From NCBI RefSeq assembly GCF_003813965.1, contig NZ_CP033896.1, forward strand, positions 1,488,001 to 1,552,000: a stretch of DNA of 64,000 nucleotides, given 5' to 3'. The notes beneath the pieces are model-generated. The model was not told the DNA's origin, ran no database searches, and saw nothing but the letters and a program-made list of their open reading frames with translations. Made by a program: the position numbers and the translations under genes. This stretch comes from Corynebacterium choanae. GTDB lineage: Bacteria > Actinomycetota > Actinomycetes > Mycobacteriales > Mycobacteriaceae. The stretch's first letter is position 1. Each line of letters begins with the position of its first letter. Below, piece by piece: positions 1-9,735 of this stretch.

Positions 1-452
1 AGAGCGTCTTTCATGGTTAATGTGTCCATCGTTCGACGCTTGTTGCCGTAGCGTTCGGCTGCAATGAACACCAGCGAGAACCCGATCAGTACGGCTGCGG
101 TAATCCACATGTTGCGCAGGTTTTCCCGGATGAGATCTTTACCTAAATAGCCCAACACACCCACCGGGATGGTCCCGGCGATGACCATCCAACCCATGCG
201 ATAGTCCAGGCCGCGCGCCGCCTTATTCGTTAGCCCCCGAACCCAGCCCTTGATGATGCGCCAAATATCGCTTGCAAAATAGACCAGTACTGCAGCTTCG
301 GTCCCCAGCTGGATCACAGCAGTAAACGAAGCGCCGGCATCCTCGCCGAACAGCAGATCAGAGATAATGCGCAGGTGACCAGAGGAGGAAACAGGCAAAA
401 ACTCGGTTAGCCCTTGCACTACAGACAGCACAATCGTCTGCGGCCAGGTCAT
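1..452 (-). CDS. uppP: Undecaprenyl-diphosphatase (partial, N-terminal part)
   Basis: Membrane phosphatase that recycles undecaprenyl pyrophosphate to the monophosphate carrier used for peptidoglycan and arabinogalactan precursors; also known as BacA. The visible 150 residues begin [18 protein letters not shown] and carry the family motif [11 protein letters not shown], followed by hydrophobic segments ([21 protein letters not shown]) typical of UppP. The gene runs off the left edge, so the C-terminal half is not seen. ATG at 452 is the only start that gives the usual N-terminus. No strong ribosome site precedes it. It is divergent from the lipoprotein gene at 1109, with a 656-bp gap between them. 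Confidence 0.93.
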   Translation of the reverse strand, partial: MTWPQTIVLSVVQGLTEFLPVSSSGHLRIISDLLFGEDAGASFTAVIQLGTEAAVLVYFASDIWRIIKGWVRGLTNKAARGLDYRMGWMVIAGTIPVGVLGYLGKDLIRENLRNMWITAAVLIGFSLVFIAAERYGNKRRTMDTLTMKDA

Positions 453-1108
453 GTCGCTTGCTTGGGTGGCTTGCGTAAGACTGTCTTTCGCCGCAGAGAA
501 AAACTGTGTGACAGGGGCAACCGCAGTCGCTAAAGAAGAAAGTGAGATCACGGCCTCAAAGGCTACACCACATCACCACATGGAGTATTGCTCGCACGCT
601 TCCACGCTCCCCTTTCGGCAAGCTTGTGAGGTGCTTCGGGGTAGCCGAGCTGGTGTTGTGTGCTGCAGCTGCGTTTTGGCTCGCACAAGCGCCGATTCTG
701 ATCGACAGGTGCGCTTGCCCGCACAACACACCGCAAGCGTCGGCATACTTCGTTGTTAAATATTTCCGGTGACCCCAACCGGAAGCACAACCGGGGTCGG
801 CATGGAAAGAAAAATAGAAAGTGGAATACACAAAGAAGCAGAATCTGGCCTTGTGTTCCACTAGGACTTGGCGGCCGGTCGGTACCGGTACGTATCTGCT
901 GCAATGTTCATCCGATCTCTGACTGAGTCAGCAAGGATAACGCGGCGTACCGTTACGACGACGAGGTTGTGTGTCGTCATAGCGTGATCCAACGTTGATC
1001 AATACCCGCAGTCGTGTCGCGGCGGTGCTCCGTTCATCGGTGTTCCTGGAGCGTGCGCAGGGAAGAAACGTTCTGGCCTTCAGGACGTGCAATGGTAGGG
1101 TAAACCCC
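453..1108. other. Long divergent intergenic region, uppP / lipoprotein
   Basis: No convincing gene is seen in these 656 bases; the short open frames on both strands look random. It must hold the promoters of both divergent genes. At 764-798 two overlapping inverted repeats compete for the same bases: one pairs 764-770 with 778-784 (TTCCGGT/ACCGGAA), the other pairs GACCCC at 771-776 with GGGGTC at 793-798. Confidence 0.5.
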
Positions 1109-2227
1109 GTGAGCACACCAAAGGTACGCCGAACAATGCTGGTTTCGCTGCTTGTTGTCAGCGGTCTTCTTGCTGGTTGTTCCAGTGATTCGCCGCAAGA
1201 ACAACGAGTCGATGAGCAAGCGCTTCTCTTCGGCAATGCGACTCCAGCTGATTCCCCGGCAGCCCCAGCTGCGAATCCGGTGCAGCTCAACTCCAGCTTG
1301 ACTACCGCGCTTGGCGGCAGCCCAGTTGCGCTCCATTCAGTCAAGAACACGCTTATTGTGCAAGGTCCACGTGGCATAGCAGTCGGTGACCTTGCCGCAA
1401 TCACCGATGGCACCGCTGACGTTGTTGCAATAAGTCAAAGCTGCGGACCGATCGCTGTTGCTCCCACCACGACTGCTTTTCCAGCAGGTGCTGTGACGAT
1501 TTCATGTCCAACCGACGATGCTGCCGCTTCGGCAACAGTCACGATTTATCCACTCGATAAGCTGGACTCCCCTCTGACTGCAACCGTCGCCTCAGCAATC
1601 AATCGTGCAACCCTCACCAGTGAGGATTCGCTTGTCGTCGGATCTGATGCTGATACGCAGCTTACTGTGTATCCGGTGGCAAGCAGCGGCATTGCTGTGG
1701 ACGACGGGAAGACGATCAAACTCGACCAAGTATCCGATAGTCTTGTAGCAGTTCCCGCCGCCGACTATTTGGACGGTGTTGTCAGCGTCAACGATGAGAA
1801 ATCAAAAATCGGCGGCGTGTCATTGGCGGAACATGATGCCGCATATCTGCGGGGTGGCCGTGGCATCGCCCAACTTATCGCTGCCGGCGACAACACGATC
1901 GCTGCAACAGACCAGCGCAACAACCAACTAATGGTGTTTACCTCAAGTCCGCTGATTATGTTGCATCAAACCCAAACCACAGGTAAATCCCCGTGGGCTG
2001 TCGCCTGGGATGAACAAGCACAGTTGATCTACGTCTCAACGACTGCTGACAACATGTTGAGTTCCTACGATATTCACCAGGGTGTGCCAAGTCTCGTCGG
2101 GCAAGTCCCAACGGCTGCTGATATTCGCTCAGTAGTCGTCGTCGGCGACAACGTGGTGACGTTAAGCGCTAACGGCACCTTGGATGTTCTGTCGGCTGAC
2201 GCGCTCGCAACGCTGCGGGGCGAATAG
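1109..2227 (+). CDS. Secreted lipoprotein, YncE/beta-propeller-like, function unknown
   Basis: 372-residue exported protein. The N-terminus has a short positive stretch (VSTPKVRR), a hydrophobic core and a lipobox LLAGC at about residues 17-21, so it should be lipid-anchored on the outer face of the membrane. The rest lacks membrane segments and contains repeated short beta-rich units (for example SPWAVAWDEQAQLIYVS and SVVVVGDNVVTLSANG) resembling YncE-like propeller proteins. GTG at 1109 is preferred over an upstream in-frame start at 995 because it follows a GGTAGGG stretch and yields a proper signal sequence. Such proteins are found next to uppP in other corynebacteria (from memory). No enzymatic motif was recognised. 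Confidence 0.75.
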   Translation: MSTPKVRRTMLVSLLVVSGLLAGCSSDSPQEQRVDEQALLFGNATPADSPAAPAANPVQLNSSLTTALGGSPVALHSVKNTLIVQGPRGIAVGDLAAITDGTADVVAISQSCGPIAVAPTTTAFPAGAVTISCPTDDAAASATVTIYPLDKLDSPLTATVASAINRATLTSEDSLVVGSDADTQLTVYPVASSGIAVDDGKTIKLDQVSDSLVAVPAADYLDGVVSVNDEKSKIGGVSLAEHDAAYLRGGRGIAQLIAAGDNTIAATDQRNNQLMVFTSSPLIMLHQTQTTGKSPWAVAWDEQAQLIYVSTTADNMLSSYDIHQGVPSLVGQVPTAADIRSVVVVGDNVVTLSANGTLDVLSADALATLRGE

Positions 2228-2367
2228 TTTTTCTTCTTTTACGTTGATCGATGCTGCCGCTTCCTGCTGTTGACAGTGTGTTGCGCGGCAACCAGCAATA
2301 ACCGCGCCTACACCTTTTATGGCTTTTCGGTGGTTCAATCGCACCGGGTAGCTGCTGAAGTTGCGGT

Positions 2368-3522
2368 GTGACCACACGATTGGATCAGGTGTTAACCGTT
2401 ATCATGTCTGCTTTACGCCATCCGCTCTATGACCGAATCTATCCGATTGCGCTCAAAGCGATGTTTCGGCTTGACCCGGAAACCATCCACCACCTCATGA
2501 TTGGGGCGTTAAACCAATACGCAAAGCTCAAGCCGTTGCATCCAGTTGTGGCCGGAGCATTTGTCGAACGTGATCCGCTGCTTGCAGTTTCAGCCTTTGG
2601 GGTGGACTTCCCTGCCCCACTCGGGTTGGCTGCAGGATTCGATAAAAATGCCACAGCAGCAAACGCCTGGCGATCACTGGGTTTTGGCTACGCTGAGCTC
2701 GGCACGATTACCGCCTATCCGCAGCCGGGCAACCCTACCCCCCGCCTTTTCCGGTTACCTGCAGATAAAGCAATTATCAACCGGATGGGTTTTAACAATG
2801 TGGGCGCCGAGGCTGCCGCGGATCATCTCCGCCGCCGGGACACCGATCATGTGATCGGGATTAACATTGGCAAAACGAAAGTGGTGGATGCCGCTCATGC
2901 TGCCGATGATTATGCGATGTCAGCGCAATTGTTGGGTGATTTAGCTGACTTTGTGACAGTCAATGTCTCTTCGCCGAACACACCCGGATTGCGTGATTTG
3001 CAGGCAGTCAGCTCGCTGCGGCCAATCTTATCGGCGGTGACCGCGCACACTTCATCGCCGGTGTTGGTCAAAATTGCACCTGATCTGAGTGACGAGGATA
3101 TTGATGCGGTCTGTGATCTTGCCGTGGATCTTCGTCTGGCTGGGATTGTGGCGACAAACACCACCATTGCCCGCGACGGTTTGATAACCCCAGCAGACGA
3201 AGTAGCAGCGATGGGTGCCGGTGGGTTATCTGGGGCACCGGTAGCGCAACGATCACTTGAGGTTATTCGCCGCGTATATGATCGGGTTGGCGACAAGCTT
3301 GTCGTTGTGGGCGTGGGCGGAATTACGACTGCGGAACAAGCCTGGGAGCGAATTCAAGCTGGCGCTACCCTGCTGCAGGGCTACACGCCATTCATCTATG
3401 GCGGGCCGATGTGGGTGCGCGATATCCATCACGGGATTGCGCAACAGCTGCGCGCATACGGTTTCCGCAATTTGCAGGAAGCAGTAGGCCAGCACAAACC
3501 GTGGATTGATGTGGACGCCTGA
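2368..3522 (+). CDS. pyrD: Dihydroorotate dehydrogenase (quinone), class 2
   Basis: Oxidises dihydroorotate to orotate in pyrimidine synthesis and passes electrons to membrane quinones. The protein shows the family N-terminal helix region (RLDPETIHH), the FMN-binding [10 protein letters not shown], the class 2 catalytic-serine segment [14 protein letters not shown], and the C-terminal phosphate-binding [15 protein letters not shown]. Length (384 residues, or 372 from the second start) fits the class 2 enzymes that carry a membrane-associating N-terminus. The start is uncertain: GTG 2368 gives an extra 12 residues, while ATG 2404 gives [18 protein letters not shown], which aligns better with known class 2 N-termini. 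A large hairpin follows the stop. Confidence 0.93.
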   Translation: MTTRLDQVLTVIMSALRHPLYDRIYPIALKAMFRLDPETIHHLMIGALNQYAKLKPLHPVVAGAFVERDPLLAVSAFGVDFPAPLGLAAGFDKNATAANAWRSLGFGYAELGTITAYPQPGNPTPRLFRLPADKAIINRMGFNNVGAEAAADHLRRRDTDHVIGINIGKTKVVDAAHAADDYAMSAQLLGDLADFVTVNVSSPNTPGLRDLQAVSSLRPILSAVTAHTSSPVLVKIAPDLSDEDIDAVCDLAVDLRLAGIVATNTTIARDGLITPADEVAAMGAGGLSGAPVAQRSLEVIRRVYDRVGDKLVVVGVGGITTAEQAWERIQAGATLLQGYTPFIYGGPMWVRDIHHGIAQQLRAYGFRNLQEAVGQHKPWIDVDA

Positions 3523-3567
3523 CCCGAATCCCCTTTGCGTCTTGGATCAAGTCGTAGCTTGCACAAT

Positions 3568-3607
3568 GACCAGGTTCGCTCCCGCAAATGCGGAAGCGAA
3601 CCTGGTC
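3568..3607 (+). terminator. Hairpin downstream of pyrD
   Basis: A 13-bp perfect stem (GACCAGGTTCGCT with AGCGAACCTGGTC) encloses a second 4-bp stem (CCGC AAAT GCGG). It lies 46 bp after the pyrD stop and before the convergent gene ending at 3675, so it may serve both strands. The following TCTCGTTGT is only weakly U-rich. Confidence 0.6.
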
Positions 3608-3674
3608 TCGTTGTATGTGCGGGCATGCGCGCCTGCGAGTAGTGCTTATTGCAATGCCAAGGACACTAAAGGCA

Positions 3675-4079
3675 CTATGGTGTGCTTGCGACTGCCGCAT
3701 GCTTTTGCCGCAGGATCAAGCCTGCCAAGAGGGCGACTATTCCGTAGCCGACAAGCCAGGCGGGGGCGATCACGGTGAGTACATAGGGTGGGATCAGCAC
3801 TGAAGCGATAATGATTGCTACCACAACCACAAGTACGATGGTGCGTCGTTTGGGGTCGGTGTGACGCTGTCCGACGGAACCAAACAACGCCCACACCACC
3901 GCGGCGATTAGCAGCAGTGGCAGGCGAACCGTGACTGGAAACGGGGTGGTGAATCCTTGGGTGACAATGTGCAGGACAAACGTCAAAAACAAGACGAATG
4001 CCAGCACAATAAATGCACCCCCGGCGCGCAATGCCGGGGAGATGAGAGTTGCTTCACGGTGAGCTTGTTGAGCAGCCAT
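3675..4079 (-). CDS. Small integral membrane protein, unknown function
   Basis: 134 residues with about four hydrophobic segments: two pairs separated by a charged turn (QRHTDPKRR). The first starts at about residue 20 (GAFIVLAFVLFLTFVL) and the last ends at GIVALLAGLIL. There are no polar catalytic motifs. The arrangement resembles actinobacterial conserved membrane proteins, but I do not recognise a named family. A -10 box TACACT (4086-4091) ends 6 bases before the ATG with no Shine-Dalgarno sequence, so the mRNA is probably leaderless. Confidence 0.7.
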   Translation of the reverse strand: MAAQQAHREATLISPALRAGGAFIVLAFVLFLTFVLHIVTQGFTTPFPVTVRLPLLLIAAVVWALFGSVGQRHTDPKRRTIVLVVVVAIIIASVLIPPYVLTVIAPAWLVGYGIVALLAGLILRQKHAAVASTP

Positions 4080-4414
4080 TGCATCAGTGTACCTAAGGTC
4101 ATAGCACCATTGGCGGGATTTTCGCGTCTTTGCGCTAACACTGTGGTCGCGTCATGGTGGTGCAGCTGCTGGGCTCGTCGGTACCGCAGGGTTTGTGCTT
4201 ACTGTGGTTGCAGTAGTGCTGAGTCGAGGTTCGCTGTGGTGCGATTGGTGTTGTTTCCGGTGGTTGCCAATCAGCGGCGCAACAGGAACACACTGGGGGT
4301 GGCCGCATAGAGCGGCTGCAGCGCCAAAGTGATGTGGTTTGGCGCTGCAGGGTGCGCTATGTGGCGGGTGTTTTTGTTCGGGTGTGAAAATCCTCGCGGT
4401 GGCTGTATGTGCTG
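4080..4414. other. Intergenic region with one strong hairpin
   Basis: 335 bases without a credible gene. Holds the promoter of the small membrane protein (4086-4091) and a perfect 13-bp inverted repeat at 4316-4350. Confidence 0.5.
4316..4350 (-). terminator. 13-bp perfect hairpin after the PEBP gene
   Basis: Arms CTGCAGCGCCAAA (4316-4328) and TTTGGCGCTGCAG (4338-4350) with a 9-base loop. It lies about 65 bp beyond the stop of the minus-strand PEBP gene. No U-run follows, so termination is inferred from position and stem strength only. Confidence 0.45.
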
Positions 4415-4963
4415 TTATTCTGCGTGGTTTTCGTGCCAACCCCAGGTGATACCACGGGCAATGCTGTGGAAGTAGAGATTGAATCCAAGCACCGTCGGGG
4501 TGGTGTTTTCGTCGAGGTCAAGCTTTTCGGTGTCGAGTGCATGAACGGCGAACAGGTATCGGTGGGGACCGTGTCCCGCTGGTGGTTGCGGACCGTAGTA
4601 GCCTTGTTTGCCACCATCGCCGTGCAAAACTAGCGCCCCTGGGGTGTTGCCGAACGTGGCGTCGCCGTGGCCGGTGGGAATTTCAGTCATGTCGGCGGGA
4701 ATGTTGCATACTGCCCAATGCCAGAATCCGGCAGCGGTTGGCGCATCCGGGTCAAAGCAGGTAATTGCTAGTGATTTGGTGCCTTCCGGAAGGTTGGTGA
4801 TTGTCAGCTGTGGGGAAACATCGTTGCCGCCAAGCTGTGCTTGGGCAAATTGACCACCGCGCTCAAAATCGGTTGAGGTTACGGTGATGCTGTTGGGAAT
4901 GCTGTCCAGTGCCGCATACGGGTCTGGACCTGGGAATCGGGGATCAACATAGTCTGCGGTCAT
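4415..4963 (-). CDS. YbhB/YbcL family (PEBP, Raf kinase inhibitor-like) protein
   Basis: 182-residue soluble protein of the phosphatidylethanolamine-binding family. The signature is clear: the anion-pocket segment CFDPDAPTAAGFWHWAVCNIP (key residues Asp-Pro-Asp and the Trp-His) and the second motif YYGPQPPAGHGPHRYLF, ending in the usual His-Arg-Tyr. Bacterial members have no settled role; binding of small anions or protease inhibition has been proposed. A -10 box TATAAC (4972-4977) sits 8 bases before the ATG and no ribosome site is seen, suggesting a leaderless mRNA. It is a single-gene unit, followed by a hairpin. Confidence 0.9.
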   Translation of the reverse strand: MTADYVDPRFPGPDPYAALDSIPNSITVTSTDFERGGQFAQAQLGGNDVSPQLTITNLPEGTKSLAITCFDPDAPTAAGFWHWAVCNIPADMTEIPTGHGDATFGNTPGALVLHGDGGKQGYYGPQPPAGHGPHRYLFAVHALDTEKLDLDENTTPTVLGFNLYFHSIARGITWGWHENHAE

Positions 4964-5076
4964 ACTTTCCAGTTATACCGAAACTTGCCTTTCTGTGACG
5001 GGATGGTTTCGGTGGTTGGTAAGCGGCAGGTGACTTGCCGCAGGTGGGTGTTTTCACCGGTTGTCTTGTTCGGGCT

Positions 5077-7152
5077 TTAGGTGGGGTCGGGGTGGTTGGT
5101 TGGATGGTGGCTGGTGGGTGATGGTTCTGCGATAGCTGGTTGATTTGCTTGGTTTTGGGTGCCGAGCCAGCGTTGATAGAGCTGCGCATAGGCGCCACCG
5201 GCGGCGAGTAGCTGTTGTGGGCTGCCATCTTCAATGACTGTGCCGTTGTCGATAAACACGATGCGATCGGCGGCTTGGGCCTGCTGCAGGTGATGTGCGA
5301 CCACAATCGAGGTTCTACTATTTGCTACGGTCGTCGCTGCACGGGTGAGCGCCGCACCTGCGGCGGAGTTCGCCTCTGAGGTGGCTTCATCCATGATGAC
5401 GATGGGCGGATCAGCAAGCAGGGTGCGCGCCAGGGTGATTTGTTGGATGACTAGTGGATCAAGATCATCGTGGCCGGCACCGATTAATGTATCTAGGCCG
5501 TCTGGCAGTGAGCGCTGCCAGGCGAGGGTATCTGGGGTGAGTCCAACTTCGGCTAAGGCTTTGTATAGTTGCGCATCATCGGCCGCGGGGTGGGCAAAGT
5601 GTAAATCTTGTCGCAGTGTCCCGGAGAATACGTGCATCTCCTGGGTGATGAGCTGCACTTGCGCGGCAAGCCAAGTGTCGCTCACGGCGGCGGTGTCCAC
5701 CCCACCGATGAGGATTCGTCCGCTGGTGGGGCGAAGGAGACCCGCAATGACTTGGGCGATGGTTGATTTGCCTGCCCCAGATGCACCCACTAGGGCGGTG
5801 GAAGTACCACCGTGAAAGGTGAGATGGCAGTTATCGATTACTGGGGCACCGTCGTGATAGGCGACCGTAACCCCGTCGAGCACAATATCGGCTTGGCGAA
5901 TCTCGTCGCTTCCCGGCAGTGGCCTCCCCTGCATCGTTGCTGTCTCCGGCGGGGTGAGCTGTGCTAGTGCTACTGCTCGTCCAAAAGCGGTACCAGCTTG
6001 CTGGATGGAGCCGGCAAACATCATGAGATTGAAAATATGGATCTCAAGGCGGCTAATGAGCAGTACTGCTGCGGTTGCCTGGCCGACGGTCATCGCCCCG
6101 GTGTGAGTTCCCCACACGCCGAGAATAATGCCTGCGATCTCCAGGAGGAAGAAGAGGATTGAGGCGACTATGAGGAGCTTATTGAGCAGTAGCTGTTGCC
6201 GCATCGCTGCCCGGACACTGCCCCATGATGCTTGGCTCATGCGCCTGATTGCCCACTGTTCAAGCGACAAGGCACGCAGTGTTGGTTCGCTGCGAATGGT
6301 GTCAAGCAACGTGGCGTTGCGATGCGCATCGGCCACACTGTGCCGGTTGACGATCGTTGGCACCTCTTTGATGGCGTAGCGCAGAGCGGGAACACTGATC
6401 ACAATGACCGCGACGGTAAGGATTGCATAGTGCCAGTGGATCAATGACAGTGCCACCAGCGACAGCGGCAGCATCACCATGGTCGTAAGCGCCCGGGAAC
6501 CGATATTGCGAACAACGTTAACTGCCTTGTCAATATCGGAAGTCAACCGGGTGATGACGTTGCCGGTGCCAAGCTCCATGATCGTCGGGATTTCGGTGGC
6601 AAGCACACTACTTACACAGCGCGCACGTAATTCGACGGCAATATGGCGGCTACGCACGGCCAGCTGGTAGGCAAGCAGGGGGCGCAGTATTACTTCCCCA
6701 GTCATACATATCCCGCAGGCAATGAGCATCCAGAGAAAACCATTGGTGGTGGCAGGAAACGGTCCTACTGCTTGGCCGCGCAGCAGGTCGACGAGCCTGC
6801 CCCACAGGGTACTGGTTGCGATAATCGTGGCGACAAGCAACACCGTGGTCGATACGATCGTCAGGATGCGGCCAGTGGTTAACCCACCTTCGAGACTGCG
6901 CAGCATTGCCCAACTCTCAGCCCCGGAGGCCGGCAAGAGTGCGTCATCAGCTTCTCCGTCTTGCTGGGATTCCGGCTGCGCATCAGCAGGATTATGCCGC
7001 GTGGTTGGCGTGGCCGCAGCAGGGTGTGTGTCAGGTACTGCGTTTTCGTCAGTGGTTCCTAGCGTGTGTTCGGCGGCAAGGGGGTGCCGATGGTGGTGCA
7101 TCGGGTGCGCAGGCGACGGCTCATGATTTGCGTTGGTGTTGTCACTGTTCAC
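5077..7152 (-). CDS. ABC exporter half-transporter with intact Walker A, degenerate signature
   Basis: 691-residue fused membrane-domain/ATPase-domain protein. An unusually long, His/Pro/Ala-rich N-terminal tail of about 85 residues precedes the six-helix exporter domain. In the ATPase domain Walker A (GASGAGKST), the Q-loop ([11 protein letters not shown]), Walker B with catalytic Glu ([10 protein letters not shown]) and the H-loop His ([10 protein letters not shown]) are present, but the LSGGQ signature is replaced by [11 protein letters not shown] at 7152 is chosen because AAGGAG lies 6 bases upstream; it overlaps the end of the upstream gene by 11 bases. The two products almost certainly pair (see finding). 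Substrate unknown; candidates include lipids, siderophores and drugs. Confidence 0.9.
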   Translation of the reverse strand: MNSDNTNANHEPSPAHPMHHHRHPLAAEHTLGTTDENAVPDTHPAAATPTTRHNPADAQPESQQDGEADDALLPASGAESWAMLRSLEGGLTTGRILTIVSTTVLLVATIIATSTLWGRLVDLLRGQAVGPFPATTNGFLWMLIACGICMTGEVILRPLLAYQLAVRSRHIAVELRARCVSSVLATEIPTIMELGTGNVITRLTSDIDKAVNVVRNIGSRALTTMVMLPLSLVALSLIHWHYAILTVAVIVISVPALRYAIKEVPTIVNRHSVADAHRNATLLDTIRSEPTLRALSLEQWAIRRMSQASWGSVRAAMRQQLLLNKLLIVASILFFLLEIAGIILGVWGTHTGAMTVGQATAAVLLISRLEIHIFNLMMFAGSIQQAGTAFGRAVALAQLTPPETATMQGRPLPGSDEIRQADIVLDGVTVAYHDGAPVIDNCHLTFHGGTSTALVGASGAGKSTIAQVIAGLLRPTSGRILIGGVDTAAVSDTWLAAQVQLITQEMHVFSGTLRQDLHFAHPAADDAQLYKALAEVGLTPDTLAWQRSLPDGLDTLIGAGHDDLDPLVIQQITLARTLLADPPIVIMDEATSEANSAAGAALTRAATTVANSRTSIVVAHHLQQAQAADRIVFIDNGTVIEDGSPQQLLAAGGAYAQLYQRWLGTQNQANQPAIAEPSPTSHHPTNHPDPT

Positions 7153-9046
7153 GACGTACTCCTTCGCCGGTGGTTCCTCGCTTCCAGTCGGTTTCTGGTG
7201 TGGTGTTTTCGATATGTGCCAGGCGTAGTACTGTGGTGTCAGTGGTCGAATCGGTGGTAGCCGCGTTGGTATCGCCGGAAACAATTGCCCACTTGGCGAA
7301 TAGTTCTTGGGCGGCTGCAGCACCGCTGACGGTTGCAGTGGCGACCGCCCGCCATGCCCGATCGGCTGAAAAAATAATCGTCAACTGATGTTTCCGTAGT
7401 TGGGCAGTTCGGTTGGCTACCCGATCGAGGGTGACCGCATCAAGCCCGGAGGTGGGCTCATCCAGGATGAGCAGGAAAGGATTCGTGGCGAGCACCCGGG
7501 CAAGGGCGACCCGCTGCCGCTGACCCCCGGAGAGGTTGAGCCCTGATTCCCCAATCCGAGTCGTCGGCAGAGGATCATCAATCCCATCGCCACCAAGCCG
7601 GATAATAATGTCTTCGCAGCTTGCCGCATAAAGTACAGCTGATTGTGACGCTTGCGCGATGGTGCGCTGGGGATTGACATTGTCGGCAAGATCCCCTTCC
7701 CACAAATGCACCGCATGCGGAGCAACCACCGCCGATTCGGGACAAACAGCAGACAGCTGCTGCGCCAATAGCGTACGTTCGTCGACGTTGGTATCGGTCA
7801 CCACTACCAGCCCGGCAGGTAAGGCTTCTATCCGTTGACTGGTAGCAGAAGCAGCAGACGTGGTATCCGTGGCATTTGCTGCAGTAATAGATCGGGATTC
7901 CATCGCCCGGGTGCCAGGTTGCAAGGGATACTGCATGTCAGCGACGTTTGGTTTGTTGACAGTTGCAGAATCCGTCTGCAACTTACGACCTGCCTCATGC
8001 CGCAGCTGTAAAATCCGTTCAGCAGATGCCAGTGCACGGGAATAAACATCGACGAGAAACCCGATCGCATGCCCACTGACGATCAGCGTTGTCGGGATGA
8101 GCAGGGCTGCGGTAACGAAATCCGGCTGCTGCATTTGTCCAGCTAATGTGGCAAAACCACACCAGCCCACCAGGACAAACGCCCCTACCGCCGGGATAAT
8201 TCCCCGCAAGGCAAACATCACCGAATCAATTTTCGTTTCTCGCAGCATGGCTGCAAGCGCCTCACCATTAGCCGTCCCAAACCGTGTTGTTGCAGCGCTC
8301 GTCGCCCCCAGGCCCTTTACCACTCGCACCCCTGAGGCGTAATCGGTTGCTAACGCCACCGCGTGTGCTTCCTTAGCGCGGCGTGCGGCCGCAGCCTTTG
8401 CCACTGGTTTTCCGGACTGGAGACCGACTATCACTGTGAGCACAATAAACACCCCCAACCAGAGGCTGATCCAAGGTGAGATGGTGACAAACAGCAGCGC
8501 GGTAAACAGTGCACTGGCGGCCATGCCCAAAGGGAAAACCAAAAGCATTTTCATACCTGCCACTGCGGTGACATCTTCATCGATGGTGTTCATCACCCAG
8601 CCCGGGGCGCGGGCGGGCATTCCTTCATCCATGAGGCGCTGCACAAGTTCCAGGCGCAACGTGTGTTGGCTGCGCAACTCAGTGGCCGTTAATGCTGTAT
8701 CACTGATGACTTCCGCGATTGTTCGGAAGGCTTCAAGAGCCATGAATACGCACAGCAAGATAGCGACCTGCGTCATCGTCGCAGCAACGAAAATGGTGGA
8801 GGTGGCTTCTCCAAGTAGCCGCGAAAGTACGACGCCCCCGAGGTTCAACAGCAAGACAAATATCACCCCGCCGAGGGTGACTGCTGGTTGATGTTTGACG
8901 ATCCGCCACGCTAGTCGACGTGGGGTGATTGTCGGATTGGCGGCAACGATTGCCCCATAGGTTTGCGGGCTGGGCGGGGTGAGCCAACCAAACCACCGAC
9001 TGATATTCGCCTTTGCGGGAACTTGTTGCGCAGCCGTAACCGTCAT
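7142..9046 (-). CDS. ABC exporter half-transporter with lost Walker A, intact LSGGQ
   Basis: 634 residues: an N-terminal six-helix exporter domain and a C-terminal ATPase domain. The Walker A region reads [18 protein letters not shown] and has no GxxGxGKS/T, and the H-loop His is replaced (IIFSADRAW). The signature ([18 protein letters not shown]) and Walker B ([12 protein letters not shown]) are canonical. It can therefore complete only the site formed with the Walker A of its partner encoded at 5077-7152, to which it is joined by an 11-base overlap. A -10 box TATTAT (9054-9059) ends 7 bases before the ATG, so the two-gene mRNA is probably leaderless. Confidence 0.9.
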   Translation of the reverse strand: MTVTAAQQVPAKANISRWFGWLTPPSPQTYGAIVAANPTITPRRLAWRIVKHQPAVTLGGVIFVLLLNLGGVVLSRLLGEATSTIFVAATMTQVAILLCVFMALEAFRTIAEVISDTALTATELRSQHTLRLELVQRLMDEGMPARAPGWVMNTIDEDVTAVAGMKMLLVFPLGMAASALFTALLFVTISPWISLWLGVFIVLTVIVGLQSGKPVAKAAAARRAKEAHAVALATDYASGVRVVKGLGATSAATTRFGTANGEALAAMLRETKIDSVMFALRGIIPAVGAFVLVGWCGFATLAGQMQQPDFVTAALLIPTTLIVSGHAIGFLVDVYSRALASAERILQLRHEAGRKLQTDSATVNKPNVADMQYPLQPGTRAMESRSITAANATDTTSAASATSQRIEALPAGLVVVTDTNVDERTLLAQQLSAVCPESAVVAPHAVHLWEGDLADNVNPQRTIAQASQSAVLYAASCEDIIIRLGGDGIDDPLPTTRIGESGLNLSGGQRQRVALARVLATNPFLLILDEPTSGLDAVTLDRVANRTAQLRKHQLTIIFSADRAWRAVATATVSGAAAAQELFAKWAIVSGDTNAATTDSTTDTTVLRLAHIENTTPETDWKRGTTGEGVRREQ

Positions 9047-9389
9047 GGCTCACATAATACAGAACCTGGCGCAGTAGCCTCCCAGGACAAGGGCGTGTTT
9101 GCTGTGTTGTCGGCGCGTTCGTCACACAGAAAATTGTGCGACCGTCACGGGGGATATCACTGGTTGTTGCCGTCCGCGGTGCGCAGGGCGGCCAACACCC
9201 CTCACACCAGCCAAGCCTGCCGCACCCAACGCTGCTGCCGAGGGGTTTCCACAGGTGCGTGAGCCAACTTGCGGACCGTGCCGGATAGCGTTGCAGAAAA
9301 ACAGATTGTATGCAGGCAATTTGTGGATTCCACAGTGGAGGTTTAAAGTAGTTAACGCCCAGCCGGAAGGCAGCGGGCAAAAGACCACT

Positions 9390-9475
9390 GTCCGGGTGGC
9401 GGAATGGTAGACGCGCTAGCTTGAGGTGCTAGTGTCCTATTAACGGACGTGGGGGTTCAAGTCCCCCTCCGGACA
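9390..9475 (+). tRNA. tRNA-Leu (GAG)
   Basis: Cloverleaf of 86 bases. The acceptor arm GTCCGGG pairs with TCCGGAC (one G-U), the D arm contains GGCGGAATGGTAGACGCG, the anticodon loop is CTTGAGG with anticodon GAG, there is a long class II variable arm (GTCCTATTAACGGAC), and the T arm is GGGGGTTCAAGTCCCCC. Discriminator A; the CCA end is not encoded. Confidence 0.95.
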
Positions 9476-9735
9476 CTTGAAGAAGCGGCGATGCAACGGT
9501 AGACACCAGCGCATCGCCGCTTCGTTGTATATCACCAGGAGATATTCGCAAGTCTCCCCGATTCCCTTCGCCGCAGCGCGGGTGTCGCGAACGCTACACT
9601 GACGATCGCTGCCCGCACCGGCTATTGTGATGACACAGTTGGCCACCACAATTCCGGGATAAACAGCGTCCCTCAGATTTGCTCGATATCCTCGCGCACC
9701 AAGTCCACTGTTACTCGCTACCAGCAAGAGGTTTC

